A program made the translations under genes and the position numbers. From contig JAAVTG010000561.1 in assembly GCA_011947345.1 (NCBI GenBank), positions 248,001 to 312,000 on the forward strand: 64,000 bases of DNA, in the 5' to 3' direction. The notes below the pieces were generated by a model. It was not told the DNA's origin and made no database searches. It saw only the letters and a program-made list of their open reading frames with translations. This document shows, piece after piece, positions 10,897-21,314 of this stretch. This DNA comes from Phytophthora quininea (taxonomy: Eukaryota; Oomycota; Peronosporomycetes; Peronosporales; Peronosporaceae). The number at the start of each line of letters is the position of its first letter. Positions within the stretch are counted from its first letter, which is position 1.

Positions 10897-11125
10897 GATG
10901 GAGGTAGATAGATAAAGTGCTCGAGCTGAGGAGGAATCTTGCGAGTGGCTGGAGGAGGGCGACTGGCATCGATAGTCCGTTGGAGAGGGACCAGCACGTG
11001 TCATTGCAGCCATATGAATACATTCGGAGTTAAGCGAAGTAAGAAAGTTGAAGTCCTTCATTTCATGTTGGTCTGTCTATCAATAGTCCGCTCGGTGTCT
11101 GCATATACGACAGCACTCCACTTCC

Positions 11126-12195
11126 ATGTCGACTCGACCTGAACAGGACGGCAATGCCGAGGTGTCTCCGCACCGTCGGTCCCGACGAGTATCTCTAACA
11201 AGCTGGCGACAAAACCACACCGTCATAGGCAACATCACCCATGTGGACATCTTCCTCGGGTCGCTCACGGCGGTCTCCGAGCTGCTGGTGAACTCACTCG
11301 TTGAGAACGCCAAACGACGAGGAGCGGTGGTCAGGTTGCCATATTTTGGCAGCTTCAATCCGCAAGAGCTCACGGCTCCCGACAGCCCGTACCGATCTCC
11401 GTCCAGAGTGGTTGTGTTCATTCTGTCAACGTACTTGGCCGGTAAACCATCACCCGACGCCGAGGTCTTCTTGCACTGGTTGCATCAGGTGTCGGATGCA
11501 AAGATCTCGGATCCCGTACCGGTAAAGAAGCAAAGTGTGTCGAGCGATACGGTGGCGGCAGTACGTGCCCCTGAAAGCTCGAGAAAATGCCAATCACCCC
11601 GTTAAAACCTGAAAAGGAAGCTACAGCACCATCGAAACTGCGTCCAAGTTTGCGGTTAAACTGGCGCCGTGCTTTTGGCAGATCGACTGGTCCGACACCG
11701 ATGGCTTCCAAGATTTTGAACGGCCTCCAGTACGCGGTTTTCGGGGTGGGGAACTCCACCTACCGCACGTACAACAGCACCGCCAAGTATGTTGACTCCA
11801 AGTTGGAAGAGCTGGGGGCTGTAAGAGTGTGCCCTCTTGGACTCGGCGATATGTCGAAAAGTATTGACGTGACATTCACGAAATGGGAGATCTTACTGCT
11901 TGAACAAATCGTGGGCCAGCATCGCAATATTTCGGCGAATGTACCGGGGCCAACAGCTCGAGGAATACCAGCAGAATCCCGTCGCTCATCATTACCTTCT
12001 GTTGCACCTGCCGCTATCGACGACACAATCTTAGCAAGGCAAGTCGTGACATGCGGCTCGAGTCCAGTCGATCAGCACGATGATCACCAAAGACGATACA
12101 ACAGCACGTCGGCCATGACTTCGACGACGCATATTCCAGTCGACCCAAGGTTATCATCGCACACTCAAATGCCGATGTTATCCCCAAAACTTTGA
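11126..12195 (+). CDS. Stand-alone flavodoxin-domain protein, P450-reductase-like (trio member 1), one frameshift
   Basis: About 357 residues if the break is bridged. The flavodoxin fold of the cytochrome P450 reductase family is recognisable: phosphate-loop position GSLTAVSE (family GSQTGTAE), LSTYLAGKPSPDAEVF (family ATYGEGDPTDNA), then FGVGNSTYRTYNSTAKYVD and ELGAVRVCPLGLGD. After the domain there is no FAD or NADPH module, only a Ser/Thr-rich tail of about 110 residues containing QRRYNSTSAM (about 12088-12117). The frame breaks at an A4 run (11584-11587), where one extra A joins SSRK to MPITPLKP. Two paralogues follow on the same strand. Function unknown; it may be an FMN electron carrier or a degenerate partner of the middle gene. 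Confidence 0.72.
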
Positions 12196-12451
12196 CATTA
12201 ATTTAGTGAGCAAGGACGATTTCTTTTGAGAACGAGCTCTGAGAACTGCGTTTTGTTCACTTTCTTATCGTGCGTCGTCGAGCAACAGACAGCTTCGTAA
12301 CTCATTACTGTTTTGAAAATATCGTCGGGTTCTATTGACCGCCTTGTGTCGTTGTTTGACCGACAACGTACTATCAATAGTCGCAGCTTTGGCTGCTTCA
12401 TCCCTGCAGACTCCGAAATCTACAGCGGACACCAAGTGACAAACCACTATA

Positions 12452-14863
12452 ATGTCAAGCGTCGAAGTGAATCCCAGCGTGAATCACCCTTCGAGACCTC
12501 CAACGGCAAAGCCGAATCGAGTTTTGCACTACTTCCGAAGACAGAGCCAAACCGTTGGCATGATCACGCATATGGACATTTTTTCGGATCGTTGACCGGA
12601 ACTTCTGAGCGATACGCTTCTTTACTAGCTGAGAAAGCAACGCAGCGTGGGGCTTCCGTCACGCTACAATCACTGGAGTATTTCAACCCGCAGTGCTTCG
12701 ACGATGCCAACGGGCCATACCATTCTTCATCACGACTCACAGTATTTGTAGTGTCGACACATTTCGCCGGTGGGTCATCTCCGAACGCCGAGGCATTTTC
12801 ACAGTGGCTAAAGTTGGCGTCTGGAGGGCCTGACGTCTCCATCGTCGATCTGGCGAGAACCACTCAGCGCACGTTATCCTGCAACGAAGGAGTTATATCG
12901 CGGGCTGCAAAGTTCGCGATCCGTCGTAAAAGTTTAATAGCAACCTCGGTGATCACAGCGAATCACGGAAGTATCAAGGAGCAGATCGAAGAATCCCTTT
13001 CCAACAACACGCGCAGCTTGATGCGAGGCGTTCAGTACGCAGTGTTCGGGGTGGGGAACTCCATGTATCTCACGTACAATGCCATGGCCAAGTTCGTGGA
13101 TGCTCGCCTTCAAGCACTACGAGCAGTGAGGCTCTGTCCGCTTGGGCTGGGCGACGTGACCACCGATATTGATGGCGATTTTGGCTTATGGGGGACCCAA
13201 CTTCTCCAGCACGTTGCATCCCAGAATCTGGACAGCACAACTACGACAAAGTCTGACGTTCTCGCGCCACTTCGGCGGTTTCCCATAAATCCTGGCAGCA
13301 AACGAGATAAAATCTCGACAACGCAAACTGAAGACTACGAAGAAAAACACGCCATGATGCCACAACAACGCAGCCATTTGGATGATGCTAAGAAACTGTC
13401 TCCTTTGGCAGCGAGAACTGCAATGACCCCGCTTCAAGATCACTACGGCCGCAGCGTACGATTGCGGATACGATGCCGGCCGAAATGTGAAGCAAAACAC
13501 GCTTTGACCAGGACGCCTTCTCTAGCTACCGCCGAAGCAGATAATGTGACGGTATCCCTTTCGAACGGCGCTTCACAAATTCGATACCCGTGCTTCGAGC
13601 TACGTTCGATGAATATGCTGAAACGAACAGCAAGTTCTGGGCGTTCGCTGAATCCGTCAGCGTACAAAGAAGTTGTGTCGATTCGGATTTCAATTCAGGA
13701 CACGGCATTGACTTTCCAGACAGGAGACACACTCGGCTACTATCCACCAAACGATACTGAAATCGTCGAAGCCGTTGGTTCAAGACTCGGGTTTGACGTG
13801 GACGCTATGGTCGACTTGTCTTTCTCCGACCAAACTTTAACGCCAGCGATGACAGCAACGAAGGACCAGCACCTTCCGTTCCCTAGTCCGTGCTCCATCC
13901 GAACCATCCTTCGTGATTTCCTGGAGCTTAAAACGATCTCGCGCGAGTTTGTACGAGTGGCGTCTGGGTTCGTCACGGACCCCTGCGAGTACGAATGTCT
14001 TCAGGAGTTAATCGCTATCGACTCTTCCGCGTCATTTAATCGCGCGTTTGCGGAGGCGAAATCGGCTCTGCTCAAGCTGCTTGAGATGGCACCGAGTATG
14101 CGGATCCCACTAGAAGTACTGGTCAATATCACGCCGTTGCTTCGACCTCGACTGTATTCGATCGCCAGCTCGCATATCAAAAACGACCGTGCATTCGACA
14201 TTGTGGTAGCGCTGGGAGATCCGAATGAGGCCCACGGCTTGTCCATCTCAAATTTCAGGCGCATTCTCGCGAAAGCAACCACGGATTCAAATAACGAGAA
14301 TGCTGCGCCGCAGGAGACTGATACTGGTTCGGTCCCCGCTTTCGCGATGCTGCGCGGATTCGTGGCGCCTTCCCGATTCAAGACACCCGAAGATCTTTCA
14401 GTGCCAATGATCATGATTGCCAATGGTATCGGTATTGCTCCTTTGCGAGCTCTCTTGCAGCACCGCGAACTTGAATACGAAACGAGCAAGTGTTCAAGTT
14501 CTCACGACAACGCAAACCCCACCGCAGGTCCGTGCAAAAACTTGCTTATCTTCGGGTGTTCAAACCAAGCTTCTCTCATCTTCGAGGCGGAATTGCGAGA
14601 CTGGGAAAGCAAAGGCTTCGTCGAGCTCCACATCGCGTACTCATGTGAGCCGGGGTTGTCAAGCAGCACGTGCAGGATTTAGTTGCGACGCAGTTGCAAC
14701 AGATCTCCTCAGTCATGGCCGCATACTCGGAAGCACGAGTTTATGTATGTGGCAAAAGGAACATGGCTCAAGCCGTGCACCACCTTTTGCTGAACCAAGC
14801 ATTGTGAATGATTGGTACCCCAAAGCACTTGTTAGCGGGCGCTACATTGAAAATATCGTGTGA
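12452..14863 (+). CDS. Diflavin reductase of the cytochrome P450 reductase family (trio member 2), three frameshifts
   Basis: About 800 residues. Flavodoxin domain: loop GSLTGTSE, STHFAGGSSPNAEAF, FGVGNSMYLTYNAMAKFVD. A long basic/polar linker leads to the FAD-binding part with TGDTLGYYPPND and RPRLYSIASS, and the NADPH part with NGIGIAPLRALLQHRE, FGCSNQ, YVCGKRNMAQAV and the C-terminal GRYIENIV. It could pass electrons from NADPH to a P450 or another acceptor. No N-terminal membrane anchor is visible, unlike microsomal CPR. The breaks lie at a T6 run (12579-12584), a G4 run (14652-14655) and near 14799-14806; each equals one missing base. The start at ATG 12452 gives MSSVEVNPSV and leads directly into the flavodoxin domain. 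Confidence 0.82.
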
Positions 14864-15083
14864 CAATTCGATACAATGCAGTGGCCCCAATCGATCAATC
14901 TCAGTATCTTTGCTATGCCAACATAGCAACTTTTTCAGCTGCTTATTCGTCCTCATGTTGGTCATCAAGGCATTATAAGATTTGTGTGCCATTCTTGCTA
15001 CGGCCCGGACATCATATTAATAGGCAACAAGAATGTCATCCGGCAGCACCAGTTCTTGATATCTGCACAGCTGGTCCATAACG

Positions 15084-16183
15084 ATGTCAATTCCTCCTTC
15101 GGTCACCTCACCGTCATCCAGCGACGATGCGCATCATACTCACGGACACCCCGACAACTGCCAGGAACAAGTTGGAGCTCGAGCGGCACAATTTCCCAAA
15201 TCGACATATTCCTCGGGCCATTTACCGCAGTGTCGGAACAGCTTGTGGCACCTCTCGTTAAAATGGCAACAGAGAATGGAGCCGTCGTCTCAGTGAAGTC
15301 TTTGAGCGATCTCAATCCGGATCGACTCAGTGGCCCGTACCGTTCTTCTTCCCGCATCGTTGCGTTCGTTTTAACAACACTTGGCAAACAATCTTCGGAT
15401 GTGGAAGCATTTCTGCAATGGTTGCAAATGCCACCGGTGAAAAGTCTTCCTCCAGCCAGCGAGGACTCGAAAGCTTCAATTCCCGACGTAAAAGCATACG
15501 AACCAATCCCTCCAAGCAAGAAATATCCCAAAACAGAACGTTCAAGTGCTCAAACTGACCTAGACTTCCGTTCGCAGCAACCATCAAACACCCGTATCAA
15601 CTGGCGTCGACCGTTTCGGAGTAGTGGTGACGCTGTGTCGCCCAAACTATTACACGGCCTTCAGTTTGCGGTTTTTGGGGTTGGTAACTCGACTTACAGC
15701 GCGTACAATACCACCGCCAAATATGTGGACTTGAGGCTGGACGAACTGGGCGCTGCGAGAATGTGTCCACTCGGACTCGGGGATATTACACAAAACCTTG
15801 ACGCCATGTTTGCGACGTGGCAACCACAACTTCTTCAATTTCTTACCAGCCAGAAGAATGCAGCGCCAATAAACTTGCCACCAGCAGTGCGCGCAGTATC
15901 CACAGGTTCTCAACGAAATTTACTTGTGATTCGCCCCGCTTCATCCGGCACAACTATCAGCAGCGCAGGATTATTGGCAGGACAGTCGATCATGCGTGGT
16001 CCAACGGCCATGGATCTGGAAGGGGCGAGAGGGAAAATGTCTGGGAAATCAAGACTGGACCTCAAGCAAAGGCGATACAGCAGCGCCACAGCGATTCTTC
16101 GAAAGCAGCGAGTTACACGAGAAGCAAGCCCGACAATATCTTGTATGCCGCCCCTGTCGGAACACGCTTCAACAAAAGAATAA
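15084..16183 (+). CDS. Stand-alone flavodoxin-domain protein, P450-reductase-like (trio member 3), one frameshift
   Basis: Paralogue of the 11126-12195 gene, about 366 residues. Flavodoxin elements: DIFLGPFTAVSEQL (loop), LTTLGKQSSDVEAFLQWL, FGVGNSTYSAYNTTAKYVD and ELGAARMCPLGLGD. It also ends after the flavodoxin domain with a basic/Ser tail, which carries QRRYSSATAI (about 16068-16097), matching the tail motif of member 1. The N-terminal frame (MSIPPSVTSP from ATG 15084) and the domain frame differ by one missing base, somewhere between about 15120 and 15190. Function unknown. Confidence 0.68.
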
Positions 16184-16374
16184 CTTAGTTTGCAGCAGTG
16201 GATGAGGTAACATTTCGTTTTGCGGTCCAGCAGTGAAGTGCGTACCATTTTGATATACAAGTCACTGGGATTCGGATGAGTTTCAGAATAGTGCAACTAC
16301 AGTATACCCTCCAACAATATCCAGGATGTGTAAGCGGGAGCTCTATTGAAAAGCGCGCACCTTGCAGTACAAAT

Positions 16375-17676
16375 CTATGCCGCCTTGAAAAACACGCGTT
16401 CAGTGTTGTCCAAAACACGAGCTGCAACATCTTCCTGGTCTTCACCGCGAATAGCGCTAATAACCTCCAGCACTTGGCTAGATTTCATTAAAACCAAGGC
16501 AAAAACGAATGTTAGATTGAACGACCAAGTTTCCAGCATCACTATCTACTATCTACCAGCACGTACACGAGAGTGCATGGTTCATTCCGTCCTTTCACGA
16601 GGCAGTCGGCCGCGTATTTCTCGGCTTTTTGCTCTGCCATGACGTTTTCACGTGGCAATGCCCAGCGTGCGTCGCGCGGATATCGCACCAAGGGGCATCT
16701 AACAGTACACAACACCGTATCATGCCGAATGAACAATATTCAGCTTTCGTAGACTGCAATATTTACCGGTTTCAATCATCAGGCGTTCAAGCGGAATAGC
16801 CTTCACGCACTCCAGATTCTCAGCAGTCTTCAGAGAGCAGCCATTGACTCCTGCAACAAGAAACCATACAAATTAACGTCCGCACAATTAACAGAAAACA
16901 TCACACCAATCAATCGCTCACCGATATAGAGCCCCAGCTCCACCAACTTGAGCATTTCTTCCGTACTCCCCGTAAAGGAATGCACCACACCATCCGTAAA
17001 CCGCGACCTATTCGTCGAGATCATCTCTGCCCCCAAACTCTATTAGAAAATCCACCACAGAAAGTTATACTATCTCTGCATTTACCGTAGAAATCTCCGT
17101 CCGTGTTCCTGTTGTGCAGGAATAGCGGCAGCTTGTGCGTTCCGCCAACTGGAACTGCTTCTCAAAGTACTTGAGCTGCGTCTGTTTGTCGCAGAACTCG
17201 AGGCGATCGTAGTCCAGCCCGCACTCTCCAATAGCCACCACTTTGCCCTGCTGATAGCCTTGCTCACAGAGAGCCAACAGCTCCTTAAAGTACAGCTCTG
17301 GGTCTTTTCCATCGGCCTCGAACTCCCGCAACGCGTCGGGTGCACGCCCACTGTCGAGAAGAGCGCAGGCAGCGTCTCATTCTCGTGGGTTTTGGCCAAT
17401 TGCAAAGCGGCTTTACTCTCCTCCAAGTTGCCCCCGTCACGATGATCTTGTGTACGCCAGCAGTCTTGGCGCGAGTCAGGATATGGGTCAGGTCGTTCTT
17501 GTTTTACGTAGTATAGAGGCGGAGTTAGAGCGCGATACTTATATGAGCAGACAGAGGAGATCCGGTGCTATCACCTCATGCTTCTGCTTGCCGCGGTAGA
17601 GCCCCGTGAAGACTGGGTCCGTCAAGTTTGCGCCAATGTCGATCATTTTCAGAGCCGTCGTCTTTGCCAGACGCAT
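16375..17676 (-). CDS. TATDN1: TatD-family metal-dependent DNase (TATDN1-like), six exons, several frameshifts
   Basis: Metal-dependent hydrolase linked in the family to DNA degradation and repair. Exons: 17676-17575, 17497-17086, 17039-16922, 16850-16767, 16698-16567 and 16477-16375. Family landmarks in order: [78 protein letters not shown] and NEPCTLV. The DAPW aspartate is the conserved metal ligand. Breaks lie at a C5 run (17431-17435 on plus), near 17330, near 17145, near 17036 and near 16635. The start could also be the ATG at 17646. It converges tail to tail with the flavodoxin trio. Confidence 0.85.
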
Positions 17677-17889
17677 GTATTCCTGTTCATAGGGATAGTC
17701 TGTTTAATAGAAGTTGAAGTTGCCTTGACCATTGTGATTCGCATCCTCTATGATGGCATTTTACGCGTTTAGCTCTAGTAATACTGACTGCGCTCCAAAC
17801 ATCGCAGCCCACAGCGTTGCTTTGTGTCTCCACTGTTGCTTCCTGCTGCAGCTGGGTGGTATCGTACGTCCTACTAACTCGTGAGCCCG

Positions 17890-20788
17890 CTAGCTGGAGC
17901 TGATCGGGGTACATGACTTGGCCTTCTTGAGCAGAGACTCCGAGTTTGTTGCCTCGCTCAGCACTAGCTTCCGCTTTGCGGTGATAAGTGTCGATGGGTC
18001 GGTAGACACTGCACTGTCCTCATTCTCCCCGTGGACGCTTCTTACGCCATTACTATTGCTGTCATCAGTCGCCGCGTTGCTGCTGCCACCATTTTCACTG
18101 CCATTCTCGCTTGTTGCTGTTGTGGAAGACGGACTGTTTCCATTCGAGCTCGCACTGTCAGAGTTGCTGAGTTTCCACGATATTTTCTGGAACATGTTCT
18201 TGTATTGGGGCGATCGAGCTTTCTTGGTGATCTTCTGGTGGGCTTTCTTCTGAGCCAGCAAGCCGCTTCCACCAAGGAATGTCTGTGTGTCGACTTCATC
18301 TTCCTTTTTGCGCACAGGAAGCTTAAGCTCCTTCTCCTCGTCAGATGAATTATCATCACCTTTCGGGGATGGTGTGGATGGTGATGCGATAGGAGTGGTT
18401 GGGTCATCTTCATCGTCGTCATAATCGACAAGTTTGATGGACCGTGGACGGTTCTGGTTTGACACATCGTCCTCCGATAGTCCGTTCGTGTCCAGCTCTG
18501 GCGTATTTGACTCCGGTTCGTCTGTGTCTTTCTCAAAGTAGAGTTCTTCTTCGTCGTCAATGCTGCCTCCGCGAACAAAACGGACCTTTTCAGGTTCTGT
18601 AGCGTCCATGGAGCTATCAGCCGGCCCCGAGTTGCCGTCATGTCGTGCTCGAATCGCTTCGAATACGAGCGGGCATTCAGCTTTATACGTTTCGTAGAAC
18701 TTTGTGTGAATGTGCTCTACTAATGACGCCAAGTTTGACTTTAACGGATACAAGCAAGCTAGTTAGTAAGTCGCACTCCACAAGCTCAAAAGTCATGTCG
18801 CTTACCTTCTCAATAAATGACAACAGCTCCAATATCGCTGAACTGACAGCTCCTGAATTTCGCTTCCCAATATCCAGGTTTTCTAACGCGGGGGTGAACA
18901 AATCGTTCTGAATTAAGAATCGGGAGAAGAAAGCCTCCGCCCGAACAGCACACGCTCGCATAAACTTTACGGCATCTACAGTACAGGAAATAAAACAATA
19001 AAGAATCAGTCAAATCTACATTTGGAAGCAAAAAAAACTACTTTCGCTTACGGATAACAAAGAGTTTGTTCTTGGATCGAAGCATTTGATCCGCGTAAAA
19101 TGCAACGGGTTGTCTCCCGAAAAGATACTTGACGCGATAGCCGTGGTTTTCGGTGCAAAACGTCAATAGCTCCATGATACTATCTTGCAGGTCAAACATA
19201 GCAGAGTCATCTCGCGTGAATCCAATGTTCTTGAGTGGTTGAAGCAACCAATGCATGTAGTTCGGGTACAATACACTTAAGAACTTGTCGTCCTGTAAGG
19301 CAGAACCAAATAAAATTGCGTTAATTGAGCGAGTCGAGTTTTCCGCAGAGATTCCAGATACTCACATGAGCCAGCGACGGCATACGAAAGATTTCTCGAA
19401 GCAAGTTGAACATCTGGGCTCGCACCGGTTCGTAGCGTTCAAACACAACCAGCATCGCTGTAAACAACGAGGATTCTAACCCCACGATATCCGATCTTTG
19501 TCTGATGCTGGAGCTGGCACACATTTGCCTTCACTAGCCAGGTACGCTCGCAATTTGTCGGGGCCCTGGAAGAAAACGAGAAGGTTCAAGATGTCGACAG
19601 CCACTGCGATCGTTTCAACTTTTGAATCAGGCGAGCCCAGCACTGAAGCAAACGCCTCGAACAGCTCGCCATCGCCGAACAAACTGGTGATGAGGGCACT
19701 AAACGCTGGTGGTGCCCCAAAGGTTCGCGTCGCGGCTGTGCTAGCTTGTCCACGGGCTTTGTTACCCGCACCATATTGATGATCGCTTTCAAAAGCCCAA
19801 GGCCCTCTAATCTCTTCTCGCTACTGTGAATAAGATCCTTGCTGCAACATGAACAAGTGAGCACAAATTAATACCACATATGTTGCTAACTACCTGCCAG
19901 ATACGTACATTGCCTTCCAGTACTCCTCGTTCTCGGAAATGTAGGAAAGGATGTGGAAGTTGTTCTCGTTGGTCATTTGCTCCATCAGCAACGCACAGCC
20001 ATCCGGCAGTGAGCGAGACAGCACGTTATCCTTGATCACTTGGATACGAAAGTTCATATGTACGCGCTCCACCACGCTGTGATCGTTGATAGGCACGACC
20101 TTTTGGCAATGGAAACCCCGCATTAAATTCAAACTCGTAAAACTGTTTAAAGATTTGGCTGCGCACCTCGTGAAACCCGGCATCCCCTTCAAGCGTCGTC
20201 CGAAAGTCCATTTCTCGGATCAGACCCGGGTTGTAGCCGAACACGCCGACCACCGAGATGAAGTTCGTGTCGCTCAGCAAAATCTCAACCAGACTGCGGT
20301 TGGCCATTTGCACTGGCCACCCAAATAATTAACAAATTAACACCACAGTAGCACAGCATTAAAATACCCCCAAAACCACCTACGGATGCCATAAAGGATC
20401 TCGAATAACGTGTGCAGCACGTCGCGGTCGTCGTCGAGCTCGCTCACGTCAAATAGATCCAGCAGCTTGACAATATAGGCGCCATCCTAAATAAAATAAA
20501 TAATATACACGTATTAGTTTTCAATAAAACTTCTCTTCATATAATCACAGCCTCTACAAACCTTCTCCGCTAGATCAGCCTGCACTTTGGAGCGCACGTT
20601 CGGGTGCGCCGTCTTGACGACCAGCAAGATCTCGTCCAGGTGCTCGACGTCGCACGGAGGCAGGTCGCGTCTGCAAAAGCCAATCAGCGACCATCACTCT
20701 GACACTGCAATTGCATGCAAAAAGCAAGTCTCTCTTACGGCTTGATGTCTTCACGGAAGAAGTGGTCGATGTTCGTGTCGCTGTCCAT
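17890..20788 (-). CDS. Protein phosphatase 4 regulatory subunit 3 (SMEK/PP4R3) core, lacking the N-terminal EVH1 domain
   Basis: Targeting subunit of PP4. Nine exons: 20788-20739, 20670-20562, 20486-20384, 20312-20167, 20099-19909, 19841-19366, 19292-19052, 18975-18806 and 18738-17890. The SMK1/armadillo core starts at DLPPCDVEHLDEILLVV and continues through VLHTLFEILYGIL, HEVVPINDHSVVERVH, MELLTFCTENH and AVKFMRACAVR. The tail is acidic and Ser-rich, then basic. The intron 20166-20100 is supported because it joins FHE to VVPIND, as in other PP4R3 proteins; the last intron contains the branch-like ACTAAC. Frame breaks (one missing base) lie near 19775 and 19520-19535. The EVH1/PH-like N-terminal domain of animal and yeast homologues is not visible upstream. 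Confidence 0.88.
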
Positions 20789-21314
20789 GGTTGCGGGTGA
20801 AGGACGCGCTCCTCTGTGTGCTTGTGCGGCCTCAGGTCTGTCAGCGACGGTAACCACCAGCCAAACCGCGGCAACGTTTCGTCTCCGCCGCGCGCGTTAC
20901 AGTAGCGCTTTATGAGAGAGATTTTACTGTAGCAAATATTTTGGCCAATGAAACGAAGATGCGACGGGAAATATACTGAGAGCAAGGCATTATCCGATAC
21001 GATGGTCAAAGCGTTGTAACGGGCAGCTTCGTTGACCCACGACAAGTCAGCAGCACCCATGGTGCCAGGCGGCATTGCTGATGGGAAACTGTGCCAGTCT
21101 GCGATGAACTGGTCGGCTCGGCAGAAAGTGGTTGGCCGGCATAATACAGTTTGGCAGTGCAGTAAAAGCATGCTGCCGCATTGAGGACACGTGAGACATG
21201 GGTACACTGACTGTATCCATCCGTTTTCTTCCAATCACAAAAATGGCAATTTCCGCCAATTGATTAACCGGTTTGTCCTCGCAGTTGTCAAAATGGCGGG
21301 TCGAGAGTTCGCGC
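20789..21314. other. Divergent promoter region between PP4R3 and SNF5
   Basis: About 525 bp separate the two divergent start codons. Both strands have short frames but none resembles a known protein, and no EVH1 domain for PP4R3 is encoded here. Confidence 0.45.

Noticed and set aside
10897..11061. 55-residue N-terminal extension of EF-1beta
   Set aside because: In frame but Ser-rich and without family conservation; the normal start MGISFDNL is at 10896.
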